A stretch of DNA of 64,000 bases, from positions 372,001 through 436,000 of the forward strand of contig JMMB01000007.1 in NCBI GenBank assembly GCA_000686145.1, given 5' to 3'. The notes beneath the pieces were generated by a model. It worked only from the letters and a program-made list of their open reading frames with translations, was not told the DNA's origin and did no database searches. Within the stretch, counting starts at the first letter, position 1. Each line of letters begins with the position of its first letter. Position numbers and translations under genes: made by a program. Shown in pieces: positions 1-8,291 of this stretch. This DNA is from Peptostreptococcaceae bacterium VA2 (GTDB lineage Bacteria; Bacillota; Clostridia; Peptostreptococcales; Peptostreptococcaceae).

Positions 1-1146
1 ACTAAATCTTTTACAGGATATAGATCTCAACATAACAATGCATGTGGACCTTTTAAGGGTGGATTAAGATTCCATCCAGCTGTATGTATGGACGAGGTTA
101 AAGCCTTATCAACATGGATGACATTTAAATGTTCAGTAGTAGGAATTCCATATGGTGGTGGAAAAGGTGGAATGGCTATCGATCCAAGAGATTACTCACA
201 AACTGAGTTAGAAAAAATATCTAGAGGATTTGCAAGAGCAATAGCACCAATTATAGGTGAGAAAGAAGATATACCAGCTCCAGATGTTAATACAAATGGA
301 CAAATAATGTCTTGGATGGTAGACGAGTATGCTCAAGCTACAGGAGAATTCCAACCAGGTGTATTTACAGGTAAACCAGTAGATTTCTATGGTTCTTTAG
401 CTAGAACAGAAGCTACAGGATATGGAGTTGCTACAATGGCTATGGAAGCTGCCAAAAAATTAAATATAGATTTAAATAATGTAACGGTAGCATTGCAAGG
501 TTTTGGGAATGTTGGAAGTTATGCAGGTATGTACATAGAAGAAGCAGGAGCTAAGGTTGTTGCAGTGGGGGATCATACTGGAACTATATATAATGAAAAT
601 GGAATCAATATAAAAGCTTTAATGGAGTACAATAAGATTAATAGGGGAGTAAAAGGATTCGAAGGAGCTGAGGCTACTGAGGATAATATATTAACTATGG
701 ATGTAGACATATTAATGCCATGTGCGTTAGAAAATCAATTAACTTCTAAAAATGCAGGAGATGTAAAAGCTAAAATAATAAGTGAAGGTGCTAATGGACC
801 TACAACTCCAGAAGCGGATAAAATATTATCTAAAAATGGAACAACTTTAGTTCCAGATATATTAGCTAACAGTGGTGGAGTTACTGTATCTTATTTTGAA
901 TGGGTACAAAATTTAAGTAGATATAATTGGTCATTTGAAGAAGTTCAAACAAAGCAAAAGAAACTAATGGTAGATGCATTTGAAGATATATGGAGTTTAG
1001 CAAAAGAATATGAAGTAGATATGAGAACTGCTGCATATATGATGTCTATAAAGAGAATAGCAGATGCTATGAAGATGAGAGGATGGTATAGTGATACTCC
1101 TCAAACAGAAATAGTAGAAGAAAAAGCTTTATTAGCAACTGAATAA
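1..1146 (+). CDS. gluD: NAD-type glutamate dehydrogenase, 5' end missing
   Basis: Catalyses reversible oxidative deamination of glutamate to 2-oxoglutarate and ammonia in the cytoplasm. The frame is open from base 1, so 381 residues are present and the N-terminus lies outside the window; the first in-window ATG (88) is internal. Visible are the substrate-binding GPFKGGLRFHP segment, the PYGGGKGG stretch with the conserved lysines, and the dinucleotide-binding GFGNVGSYAG loop that starts the Rossmann domain. The C-terminus is complete at TAA. A hairpin terminator follows at once, so it appears monocistronic. In clostridia this is a very abundant amino-acid fermentation enzyme. The family call is firm; NAD rather than NADP preference is inferred from the clostridial type. 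Confidence 0.96.
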   Translation, partial: TKSFTGYRSQHNNACGPFKGGLRFHPAVCMDEVKALSTWMTFKCSVVGIPYGGGKGGMAIDPRDYSQTELEKISRGFARAIAPIIGEKEDIPAPDVNTNGQIMSWMVDEYAQATGEFQPGVFTGKPVDFYGSLARTEATGYGVATMAMEAAKKLNIDLNNVTVALQGFGNVGSYAGMYIEEAGAKVVAVGDHTGTIYNENGINIKALMEYNKINRGVKGFEGAEATEDNILTMDVDILMPCALENQLTSKNAGDVKAKIISEGANGPTTPEADKILSKNGTTLVPDILANSGGVTVSYFEWVQNLSRYNWSFEEVQTKQKKLMVDAFEDIWSLAKEYEVDMRTAAYMMSIKRIADAMKMRGWYSDTPQTEIVEEKALLATE

Positions 1147-1160
1147 TTATAAGTAAAGAA

Positions 1161-1194
1161 TAAGAAGTGGCTATATAGCTACTTCTTATTTTGT
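1161..1194 (+). terminator. Intrinsic terminator of gluD
   Basis: Twelve-base arms TAAGAAGTGGCT and AGCTACTTCTTA (one G-U pair) close a four-base loop and are followed by TTTTG. It sits 14 bases after the gluD stop. Confidence 0.85.
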
Positions 1195-1320
1195 ATTAAT
1201 ATGCTTTAGTTTTGCATCACTAAGTACAATATTTTTTCTTTCACACTTTGATTTATCATTTTACACTAGTTATAATGGTATAATTTATATAACTATAAAT
1301 TTAAAAAGAAGGTAAATTAT

Positions 1321-2133
1321 ATGGAAATATATGCATTAGTTGGTACTAGCGGAACAGGAAAAAGTTACAAAGCATTAGAATTAGCCTATGAAAATGATAT
1401 AAAGTATATAATTGATGATGGTCTTTTGATACACAAAAATAAGATAATAGCAGGAATATCTGCAAAACAGGCTAAAACAGTTATGGGAGCTGTAAAAAGG
1501 GCTATATTTAATGATGAAAATCATAGAGAAGATGTGAAATTAAAATTACAAGAAGAAAATATAGATAAAATTTTAATACTCGGAACATCTAATAAAATGA
1601 TAAATCAGATAGTAGAAAAACTAGATATGAAAGAAGTTCATAAAATAATAAATATAGAAGATATCAGTAGTAACAATGAAATAGCCATAGCAAAAGAGTC
1701 TAGAAAAAAAGGAAATCATATAATACCAGTACCTACTATAGAAATAAAATCAATAGCTAGTGGGATGAGTATAAATTCACTAAAACGATTTTTTAGAAAA
1801 AATAACAATAGTTATAAAATAATAGAAAAAACTATAATAAGGCCTACATTTAGCTATATAGGCAAATTTTACATAAGTCCAAATGTTATAGAACAAATTA
1901 TATATTACGAGATAGATAAGATTCAACAAATAGAAAAAATTAACAAGTTAGAAGTGGTTAATACAAACAATATTATAAATATATATTTAAATATTAAGAT
2001 TAATGATGTTTCACAAATAAAAGAAATTTATAAAATTCAAAAGATAATAAAAGATAATGTAGAAAAAATAACACTAATTAATGTAGAAAAGGTAAATATA
2101 TATATAAATAAATTAACAAAGAATTTTGTTTAA
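1321..2133 (+). CDS. P-loop ATPase with C-terminal Asp23-like domain
   Basis: 270 residues. A Walker A motif GTSGTGKS lies at residues 8-15, followed by a region with IDDG and LILGTSN strands as in a small nucleotide-binding fold. The last ~90 residues (ISPNVIEQI ... IINIYLNIKIN ... NVEKVNIYI) resemble the Asp23/Gls24 alkaline-shock fold found in cell-envelope stress proteins. No signal peptide or membrane segment is seen, so it is probably cytoplasmic. RBS AGAAGG precedes the ATG. It stands alone between gluD and a wall hydrolase, so context does not define a function. The P-loop is certain, the Asp23 resemblance is by eye, and the substrate is unknown. Confidence 0.85.
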   Translation: MEIYALVGTSGTGKSYKALELAYENDIKYIIDDGLLIHKNKIIAGISAKQAKTVMGAVKRAIFNDENHREDVKLKLQEENIDKILILGTSNKMINQIVEKLDMKEVHKIINIEDISSNNEIAIAKESRKKGNHIIPVPTIEIKSIASGMSINSLKRFFRKNNNSYKIIEKTIIRPTFSYIGKFYISPNVIEQIIYYEIDKIQQIEKINKLEVVNTNNIINIYLNIKINDVSQIKEIYKIQKIIKDNVEKITLINVEKVNIYINKLTKNFV

Positions 2134-2509
2134 ATTGCAACGTAAAAAATAACATAAATGGTTGATTTATGCTTAGAAATGGTCGGAATATGGAATTGAA
2201 ATCCTCAAAAAACTTTACTTTTTGTACTCCTTAATATATACTTAGATAAAAGAATGTATATTTAGGTGATACATTGGATAAAATAATTAGTTTAGCTAAT
2301 TTAAGCTATTATATTTTTATAAAAGGTAAATATCTGCGGATACAATATCTTAATATAAGAATACTACATAAAATGTTACGACAGATTACAAAAAAGTTAC
2401 AAAAGACTTCATGGAATATTTTATGTATTAAAATTTTATCCTAGACAACTTCACCTATAAAAATAACACGTAAGATGTCTTATGGTGAATTTTTGGAGGT
2501 AAAATATCA
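2134..2509. other. 376-bp intergenic leader of the NlpC/P60 gene
   Basis: No gene is visible. It holds a WalR-type direct repeat (2385-2401) and, next to the start codon, a short inverted repeat TTCACC (2450-2455) / GGTGAA (2484-2489) followed by TTTT and then the RBS GGAGGT (2495-2500). The inverted repeat could place a hairpin beside the ribosome site. No known riboswitch core was recognised. Confidence 0.6.
2385..2401 (-). promoter_or_regulatory. Candidate WalR (YycF) binding site
   Basis: On the minus strand the sequence reads TGTAAC-TTTTT-TGTAAT, an exact match to the WalR consensus TGTWAH-N5-TGTWAH known from Bacillus and Staphylococcus. It lies about 110 bases upstream of a secreted NlpC/P60 hydrolase, the usual class of WalR target. 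Binding is inferred; the WalRK genes are not in this window. Confidence 0.5.
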
Positions 2510-3766
2510 ATGAAGAAAAAAATATTAGTACCAATGTTTGCGTCAGTTGTGGCGTTATCAATGAACTCGATTGCAAATGCAGATGAAATAGAAAATAAAG
2601 AAATAGAAAATAAAGAAAAAAGCGCAAGCACAACTATAGATTTAGGTGAATTTAAAGATGTTACATATAAAGTTGCTACTGTAAAAGAAGGCGTAGCTGT
2701 AAAAGTGAGAGAAGAAGGTTCTGTTCAACATATAGCTTACACTGGAGATGAGTTCAAAGTTTTAGGAACTCAAGGGGACTGGGTAAAAGTATCAGTTGCT
2801 GACGGTGAAGGATGGATACCATCAAGATTCGTAGATATGAAAGAAGCTAATGGATACACAACTGAACATAAAGTAAACTTTAGAAAAGAAGCTAATACAG
2901 AAGCTAAAGTAGTAGAAGAATTAGAAATAGGAAGCCCTGTAAAAGTTATAGAAGATAATGGAAGTTGGATGAAAGTTAAGAAAGGCGAAGAAGAAGGATA
3001 TATAAGATCATTATATGTTGCTGATAAAGCGCCAGTTATAGAAGTTGAAAAAGCACCAGTTGTTGAAGATGAAAAAACTCCAGTTGTTGAAAATACAGAT
3101 AATAATCAAGCTGTAGACAACAATGTTGATTCAAATAACAATGTAGATCAAAATAATGATGCAAACTCAAATGATGATCAAACTGTAAACAACAATGAAA
3201 ATTCGAACGATAACCAAACTTCAAACAATGAGCAAAACAACAATACAAACTCAAATAATAATAATAATTCGAATAATAATAATTCAAATAATAATAATTC
3301 AAATAATAATAATAACGGTGGAGAAACTCAAAAACCTGTTGAAAAACCATCAGAAGATGAAGATTCATACAACCCACCAACAACTAATACATCAGCTGCT
3401 CAAGCAATAGTGAACTTAGCTTATGCTAAATTAGGTTCTCCATATGTTTGGGGTGCAGAAGGTCCTAATAGCTTTGACTGTTCAGGTCTTACTTCATACG
3501 TTTATAGAAATGCGGCTGGAGTTAATTTACCAAGAACATCTGGTTCACAAGCTGGATACGGACAAACTGTAAGTAAATCGAATTTACAAGCAGGAGATTT
3601 AGTATTCTTTAGTACTAATGGAACTGGAAGTGTAAGCCACGTAGGTATATACATAGGTGGAGGTAACATGATACACGCTCCAAAACCAGGTGATTCTGTA
3701 AAGATTACAAACATAAACTCTTCTTACTATGTATCAGCATTTGTAACAGCTAAAAGAGTTATATAA
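2510..3766 (+). CDS. Secreted SH3-SH3-NlpC/P60 peptidoglycan endopeptidase
   Basis: 418 residues. A signal peptide occupies about residues 1-24 (charged MKKK, hydrophobic core, ANA-DE cleavage). Two bacterial SH3 modules follow (about 50-102 and 115-170, each with a GxWxKV-like core). An acidic then Asn-rich low-complexity linker spans about 180-285, and the C-terminal NlpC/P60 domain about 290-418. Catalytic residues are Cys324 (FDCSG), His377 (SHVGIY) and the third polar residue His389 (IHAP). It should cut the peptide stems of peptidoglycan outside the membrane, probably at D-Glu/meso-DAP-type bonds, with the SH3 modules binding wall. RBS GGAGG with start ATG 2510. Its own terminator follows. 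Probably WalR-controlled (site at 2385). Confidence 0.93.
   Translation: MKKKILVPMFASVVALSMNSIANADEIENKEIENKEKSASTTIDLGEFKDVTYKVATVKEGVAVKVREEGSVQHIAYTGDEFKVLGTQGDWVKVSVADGEGWIPSRFVDMKEANGYTTEHKVNFRKEANTEAKVVEELEIGSPVKVIEDNGSWMKVKKGEEEGYIRSLYVADKAPVIEVEKAPVVEDEKTPVVENTDNNQAVDNNVDSNNNVDQNNDANSNDDQTVNNNENSNDNQTSNNEQNNNTNSNNNNNSNNNNSNNNNSNNNNNGGETQKPVEKPSEDEDSYNPPTTNTSAAQAIVNLAYAKLGSPYVWGAEGPNSFDCSGLTSYVYRNAAGVNLPRTSGSQAGYGQTVSKSNLQAGDLVFFSTNGTGSVSHVGIYIGGGNMIHAPKPGDSVKITNINSSYYVSAFVTAKRVI
3095..3320 (+). repeat. Asn-codon low-complexity linker
   Basis: AAT/AAC-rich tract inside the hydrolase gene, encoding runs of Asn with Asp, Ser and Gln between the SH3 and NlpC/P60 domains. A flexible spacer crossing the wall is the likely role. 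The simple repeat is prone to length change. Confidence 0.85.
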
Positions 3767-3777
3767 TAGTGAATTAT

Positions 3778-3812
3778 AAGGAGTTATCTTGATTACAAGA
3801 TAGCTCCTTTTT
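3778..3812 (+). terminator. Terminator of the NlpC/P60 gene
   Basis: Thirteen-base arms AAGGAGTTATCTT and AAGATAGCTCCTT around loop GATTAC, followed by TTTTT. Confidence 0.9.
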
Positions 3813-3868
3813 GGTAAATATATTTAAATAGCTAAGAATTATTTTAAATATCAACTGTATAAAATAGG

Positions 3869-3897
3869 TTGACATTAAAAAGAAAAGGTGTTAAAAT
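3869..3897 (+). promoter_or_regulatory. pyr operon promoter
   Basis: A perfect -35 TTGACA (3869-3874), 17-bp spacer and -10 TAAAAT (3892-3897). Transcription would start near 3904, leaving a leader of about 57 bases. Confidence 0.75.
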
Positions 3898-3925
3898 TCA
3901 ATCAGAATAAAAAAATACTTTTAAA

Positions 3926-3953
3926 TTCAGTCCAGAGAGGCTGAAAAAGGAGG
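3926..3953 (+). promoter_or_regulatory. PyrR-binding RNA hairpin next to pyrB RBS
   Basis: AGTCCAGAGAGGCT (3929-3942) matches the conserved PyrR-binding loop of Bacillus pyr leaders and is closed by TTCAG/CTGAA arms (3926-3930/3941-3945). The RBS AAGGAGG (3947-3953) begins one base after the hairpin, and no terminator lies between it and pyrB. UMP-dependent PyrR binding would therefore most simply block translation. pyrR itself is not in the window. Confidence 0.75.
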
Positions 3954-3960
3954 AAAATAT

Positions 3961-4926
3961 ATGTTATTACAAGGAAGAAATTTAATCCAACCAGAAGACT
4001 TTTCGGTGAACGAAATAGATCAAATATTATCATTAGCTCAAAATATAATTGATAATCCGTCAAAATATTCTCGTATATGTGAAGGTAAATTATTGGCTAC
4101 ATTATTCTATGAACCATCAACAAGAACTAGATTAAGCTTTGAAGCTGCAATGTGCAGATTAGGTGGAAGTGTTGTAGGTTTTTCTGAACCTAATTCATCA
4201 TCTGTATCAAAAGGAGAATCATTAGGTGATACGATAAGAACTGTAGCATGTTATGCAGACGTAATCGCAATGAGACATCCAGTAGCAGGCTCGGCTTACG
4301 AAGCATCTCAGTATTCAGATGTACCTTTTATAAACGCAGGAGACGGAGGAAATCAACATCCAACTCAAACACTAACAGACCTACTTACTATAAAATCCCT
4401 TAAAGGAAACTTAGAAAATCATACAATCGGAATATGTGGAGACTTAAAGAATGGAAGAACAGTACACTCTTTAGTTAAAGCTATGGCTAGATACAAAAAC
4501 ACTAAATTTGTATTTATATCTCCAGATGAATTAAAAATGCCTGAATACATAAAAGAATCTATACAAGAACAAGGGCATGCGTACTATGAAACTAACAATC
4601 TAGATGAAGTCATAGGAAGTTTAGATGTTTTATATATGACAAGAGTACAACAAGAAAGATTTGAAGATAAAGCAGAATATGAAAGATTAAAAGACTATTA
4701 CATTCTAAATAATGCTAAAATGCAAAATGCTAAAAAGGATATGTTAGTAATGCATCCACTTCCAAGAGTAAATGAAATAGATGAAGATGTAGACACTGAT
4801 GATAGAGCAGTGTACTTTAAGCAAGCTAAATACGGAATGTTTGTAAGAATGGCATTAATGATGAAACTTTTAGGAGTTAAAGATATAGCAGATAGCTTTC
4901 AAAACAAAATGTTAGAGTGTATATAA
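3961..4926 (+). CDS. pyrB: Aspartate carbamoyltransferase catalytic chain
   Basis: Second step of de novo pyrimidine synthesis: carbamoyl phosphate plus aspartate gives N-carbamoyl-aspartate. 321 residues, near the usual ~310. Carbamoyl-phosphate motif STRTR is at residues 53-57 and HPLPR at 265-269, with further conserved NGRTVHSL and DVLYMTRVQ segments. First gene of pyrBKDE. No pyrI regulatory-chain gene follows, so allosteric control by that subunit is not evident here; control is probably through the PyrR hairpin in the leader. AAGGAGG lies seven bases before the ATG. The gap to pyrK is 40 bases. Confidence 0.97.
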   Translation: MLLQGRNLIQPEDFSVNEIDQILSLAQNIIDNPSKYSRICEGKLLATLFYEPSTRTRLSFEAAMCRLGGSVVGFSEPNSSSVSKGESLGDTIRTVACYADVIAMRHPVAGSAYEASQYSDVPFINAGDGGNQHPTQTLTDLLTIKSLKGNLENHTIGICGDLKNGRTVHSLVKAMARYKNTKFVFISPDELKMPEYIKESIQEQGHAYYETNNLDEVIGSLDVLYMTRVQQERFEDKAEYERLKDYYILNNAKMQNAKKDMLVMHPLPRVNEIDEDVDTDDRAVYFKQAKYGMFVRMALMMKLLGVKDIADSFQNKMLECI

Positions 4927-4966
4927 AACTCAAATTAAACAGCATATGACAAAGGGGGCTATTTAG

Positions 4967-5659
4967 ATGTATAAGGTTTGTGAAAATAGATATATAGGTG
5001 AAGATATGTATCTTATGAAAGTAGAAGGTAAGTTTGAAGGAAAAATGGGTCAATTTTATATGTTAAGAGCATGGGATATGTTCCCACTTCTTTCAAGACC
5101 AATAAGTATATATGATATAGATGAAAATAGTATAACTTTCTTATACAAAGTAGTAGGAGAAGGAACACAAATACTAAGTAAATTAAAAATAGATGATACC
5201 ATAAAATTAGAAGGTCCTTACGGGAACGGATATGAAAAGGTAGAAGGTAAGGTAGCTTTAGTAGGTGGAGGAATAGGTGTAGCTCCATTATACTTAGTAG
5301 CTAAGAATATAGAAAATTGTGATGCTTATCTTGGATTTAGAAATGAATCAATACTAGAAGATGAGTATAAAAAAATATGTAATGAAGTCCATATAGCAAC
5401 AGGAAATACATTTGTAACAGATATCTTAGATGTTGAAAAATATGATTATATATTAACTTGTGGTCCAACACCAATGATGGAAAAACTAGTTAAGATGGTT
5501 GAGGGTACTAATACGAAGATAATGGTATCTTTAGAAAATCACATGGCTTGTGGAGTTGGAGCTTGTTTAGTATGTACGTGTAAAACTAAATTTGGAAACA
5601 AAAAGACTTGTAAAGACGGCCCTGTATTTTGGGGAGAGGACGTGATATTTAATGGCTAA
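4967..5659 (+). CDS. pyrK: Dihydroorotate dehydrogenase electron-transfer subunit
   Basis: Passes electrons from dihydroorotate dehydrogenase B to NAD+. 230 residues in the ferredoxin-NADP reductase family: FAD motif RPISIYD near residue 45, NAD-binding [10 protein letters not shown] near 100, and CGPTPMM near 165. The C-terminal [2Fe-2S] ligands are Cys195, Cys200, Cys203 and Cys215. RBS AAAGGGGGC precedes the ATG. The last eight bases overlap pyrD, which fits a fixed PyrK-PyrD heterotetramer. Presence of pyrK means the pathway here uses NAD+, as in anaerobic Gram-positives. Confidence 0.97.
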   Translation: MYKVCENRYIGEDMYLMKVEGKFEGKMGQFYMLRAWDMFPLLSRPISIYDIDENSITFLYKVVGEGTQILSKLKIDDTIKLEGPYGNGYEKVEGKVALVGGGIGVAPLYLVAKNIENCDAYLGFRNESILEDEYKKICNEVHIATGNTFVTDILDVEKYDYILTCGPTPMMEKLVKMVEGTNTKIMVSLENHMACGVGACLVCTCKTKFGNKKTCKDGPVFWGEDVIFNG

Positions 5660-6554
5660 TTTAAATGTAAAATTCGGAGATATAGATTTTAAAAATCCGC
5701 TAGTGATGGCATCGGGGACATTTGGATTTGGAAAAGAATACAATGAAATTTATGATATACAAAAATTAGGTGGTGTAAGCAGTAAGGGGCTTACATTAAA
5801 TAAAAGAGATGGAAACTCAGGGATTAGAGTTTGTGAAACTTCATCTGGGATGATGAATAGTGTTGGTCTTGAAAATCCAGGCGTTCAAGGATTTATAGAC
5901 AATGAACTCCAATTTTTCAAAGATTTAGATTTAGTAAGAATAGCGAATGTAGGTGGTGGAACTCTAGAAGATTACTTACAAGGTGTTCAGTTATTAAATG
6001 ACCAACCAATAGACATGATAGAATTAAATATATCTTGTCCAAACGTTAAGGCAGGGGGAATGGCATTTGGTATAAAAAATGAAGTGGCGAGAGAAGTAGT
6101 AAGAGAAGTAAGAAATATTACAAATCTCCCTCTTGTAATTAAATTATCACCAAATGCAGAGGATATAATAGGAATGGCGAAAGTATGTGAAGAAGAAGGT
6201 GCAAACGGAGTATCTTTAGTCAACACATTTAAAGCTATGGCCATAGATATACACAAAAGAAAGCCCGTATTTGAAAATGTATATGCAGGATTATCAGGAC
6301 CAGCAATAAAACCAATAGCACTTAGAATGGTTCATGAAGTTTGTAAAAACATTAAAATACCAGTAATGGGAATGGGCGGAATAATGAATTCTAATGACGC
6401 TATAGAGTTTATAATGGCAGGAGCTACTTGTATACAAGTAGGAACAGCCAACTTTATAAATCCTAAAATTGGTCTTGAAATAATAGATGGAATAGAAGAA
6501 TTTATGATAAAAGAAGGAATAAAAAGCTTAGATGAAATAAGAGGCATATTATAA
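5652..6554 (+). CDS. pyrD: Dihydroorotate dehydrogenase B, catalytic subunit
   Basis: Oxidises dihydroorotate to orotate with FMN; class 1B because it pairs with PyrK. 300 residues, a normal length. The active-site base is Cys129 in NISCPN, the class 1 cysteine (class 2 enzymes have Ser). FMN-phosphate segments MGMGGIMN and QVGTA lie near the C-terminus. The ATG lies inside the end of pyrK, so translation is probably coupled. Confidence 0.97.
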   Translation: MANLNVKFGDIDFKNPLVMASGTFGFGKEYNEIYDIQKLGGVSSKGLTLNKRDGNSGIRVCETSSGMMNSVGLENPGVQGFIDNELQFFKDLDLVRIANVGGGTLEDYLQGVQLLNDQPIDMIELNISCPNVKAGGMAFGIKNEVAREVVREVRNITNLPLVIKLSPNAEDIIGMAKVCEEEGANGVSLVNTFKAMAIDIHKRKPVFENVYAGLSGPAIKPIALRMVHEVCKNIKIPVMGMGGIMNSNDAIEFIMAGATCIQVGTANFINPKIGLEIIDGIEEFMIKEGIKSLDEIRGIL

Positions 6555-6591
6555 AATCAAAAACTAAAAGATAAATTTGGAGGACATAAAT

Positions 6592-7176
6592 ATGAATAAA
6601 ATAGATGTAGTAGATATATTAAAGAAAAGTGATGCATTATTAGAAGGACACTTCTTATTATCTTCAGGAAAGCACAGCAACAGATACATACAATGTGCTA
6701 AAGTTTTAAGATTTCCACAATATGCAAAAGAGGTATTAAGCACAGTAGTTGAGCAAATAAAAGATTTAGATATAGATTTAGTAGTAGGACCTGCAATGGG
6801 CGGGGTTATAGTTTCTTATGAACTAGGAAGACAATTAAACAAAGAAACTGTATTTACTGAAAGAAAAGATGGAGTAATGGAACTAAGAAGAGGATTTGAA
6901 GTTAAGCCAGGGGCTAGAATAATAATAGCGGAAGATGTTGTTACAACTGGTAAATCAACTATAGAAACGAAAAAAGCATTAGAGGCCTTAGGTGGAGAAG
7001 TTATAGGTGTTGCTTGTATAGCAAACAGAACGAATGATGATATAGGAATGCCAATATACAGTGCTATAAAGCTTGATATACAAGTACATGATGCACATGA
7101 GTGTCCATTATGTAAAGAAGGAAATATAGCATTAGTTAAGCCGGGAAGTAGAGAATTTAAAGAATTAGGAATGTAG
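6592..7176 (+). CDS. pyrE: Orotate phosphoribosyltransferase
   Basis: Joins orotate and PRPP to give OMP. 194 residues from the ATG at 6592; a TTG at 6577 is in frame, but the RBS GGAGG (6579-6583) lies inside that extension, so the ATG is chosen. The PRPP loop [10 protein letters not shown] is at residues 114-123. An OPRT-type FTERKDG hood segment and a C-terminal CPLCKEG stretch are seen. Last gene of the operon, followed by a strong terminator. pyrC, pyrF and carAB must lie elsewhere. Confidence 0.96.
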   Translation: MNKIDVVDILKKSDALLEGHFLLSSGKHSNRYIQCAKVLRFPQYAKEVLSTVVEQIKDLDIDLVVGPAMGGVIVSYELGRQLNKETVFTERKDGVMELRRGFEVKPGARIIIAEDVVTTGKSTIETKKALEALGGEVIGVACIANRTNDDIGMPIYSAIKLDIQVHDAHECPLCKEGNIALVKPGSREFKELGM

Positions 7177-7191
7177 TTAAATAAATATAAA

Positions 7192-7219
7192 TGACCTTGA
7201 ATTTTCAAGGTCATTTTTT
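7192..7219 (+). terminator. Terminator of pyrBKDE
   Basis: Perfect nine-base arms TGACCTTGA/TCAAGGTCA, loop ATTT, then TTTTTT. It also lies just beyond the 3' end of the convergent LysR gene and may serve both strands. Confidence 0.9.
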
Positions 7220-7240
7220 GTAAACACTATTATATAGTAA

Positions 7241-8128
7241 TTATAAACTAGATGTATATTCTTTAAATTCCTCTAAAAATACCTGTGAAGCTTTAGATGT
7301 AGTAATATTTTTAGGAAGTATATAAGAGAAATGTCTGATATAAGGATTATTCAATTCGATTATCGAAAGTTCCTTGCTTTCAACGCCAGGAAGAGTTACA
7401 AAGTTAGATATAATAGTTATACCAAGATTGTTCCTAACTGCTTCTTTAACAGCATAGTTGCTACCTAAAACCATGATACCATTAGGTACAATCTCATTCG
7501 TACCTAAAAACATATTCAAAAATTCTCTAGTACCAGAACCTTCCTCACGAACTACCCATTTTTGATTTTGTAGTTTATCCAAAGAAAAATTATCTGTAAT
7601 TAACTCTGAGTTATATGGAAATGCTAACACCATCTTGTCTTCTAAAAAATACTCTTGAGTAAAAGATGAAGATGAAGACGCGCCTTCTATAAGACCCATG
7701 TCTAAAGTAAGCTCCTTTAAGTGAGAACATATAATAGAAGTATTTTCTATAAAGACTTCAATATCTATATCTGGATATTTTTTACAAAATATCGCTAAGA
7801 ATTTAGGTAAAACATATTCTCCAATAGTTAAACTAGCCCCGATTTTTAAATGTCCCTTAAGTGAATTAGAAGTATTTAGAACCTCCATATGAGTAATATC
7901 GATTAAATTTAATATCTCTTTAGCTTTTTTGTATAAAGTAAATCCACTTTCTGTTATAACAATAGTTTTTTGTTTGACAGATCTATTTATTAGTCTAACT
8001 CCAAATACATTTTCTAGATTTTTTATATGGGTACTAACACTAGGTTGAGATAAGTTAAGATGTTCACCGGCTTTAGTGAAATTCTTGAACTCAACTACTG
8101 CAATAAAAGTCTTTAATTCTTCGAACAA
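7241..8128 (-). CDS. LysR-family transcriptional regulator
   Basis: 295 residues. The N-terminal winged HTH (about 1-60, with the recognition stretch LNLSQPSVSTHIKNLE) is followed by a periplasmic-binding-protein-like effector domain. Divergent from the YeiH-type transporter gene with 163 bp between them, the usual arrangement for a LysR activator of its neighbour. Similarity to CysL/CbbR-type regulators with a sulfur or small-acid effector is plausible but not shown by the sequence. Confidence 0.92.
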   Translation of the reverse strand: MFEELKTFIAVVEFKNFTKAGEHLNLSQPSVSTHIKNLENVFGVRLINRSVKQKTIVITESGFTLYKKAKEILNLIDITHMEVLNTSNSLKGHLKIGASLTIGEYVLPKFLAIFCKKYPDIDIEVFIENTSIICSHLKELTLDMGLIEGASSSSSFTQEYFLEDKMVLAFPYNSELITDNFSLDKLQNQKWVVREEGSGTREFLNMFLGTNEIVPNGIMVLGSNYAVKEAVRNNLGITIISNFVTLPGVESKELSIIELNNPYIRHFSYILPKNITTSKASQVFLEEFKEYTSSL

Positions 8129-8291
8129 TTAAGTCACCCCTAATCAATTATATTCCGTATATATATTATACATCTTATTATTAAAAATGTTAATGATTAT
8201 TATTGTATTTATTTATTTTACTTATGATTAGATAGAAGATATACTAAATATATAGATAGGAGCATTATAAACAAGAGAGGATGTAGATGAA
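8129..8291. promoter_or_regulatory. Divergent LysR/YeiH promoter region
   Basis: 163 bp, A+T-rich, holding both start regions. A TTGTAT element near 8200 could be the -35 for the + gene. A single LysR T-N11-A box cannot be assigned with confidence. Confidence 0.45.

Noticed and set aside
88-90. ATG 88 as the gluD start
   Set aside because: The frame stays open to base 1 and encodes conserved GPFKGGLRFHP upstream of it, so the gene is truncated by the window edge.
2134-2509. c-di-AMP (ydaO) riboswitch ahead of the wall hydrolase
   Set aside because: These riboswitches often precede hydrolases, but the conserved core was not found in this leader.
3036-3383. Antisense ORF of 115 codons opposite the NlpC/P60 linker
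   Set aside because: It is the mirror of the Asn-rich low-complexity linker (AAT/AAC gives long open antisense frames of Tyr/Leu). No ribosome site.
3195-3410. Same-strand ORF in another frame rich in Ile/Thr
   Set aside because: A frame shadow of the Asn-codon repeat; the true frame is supported by both flanking domains.
6577-6579. TTG start for pyrE
   Set aside because: The GGAGG ribosome site lies within the extension; ATG 6592 has correct spacing.
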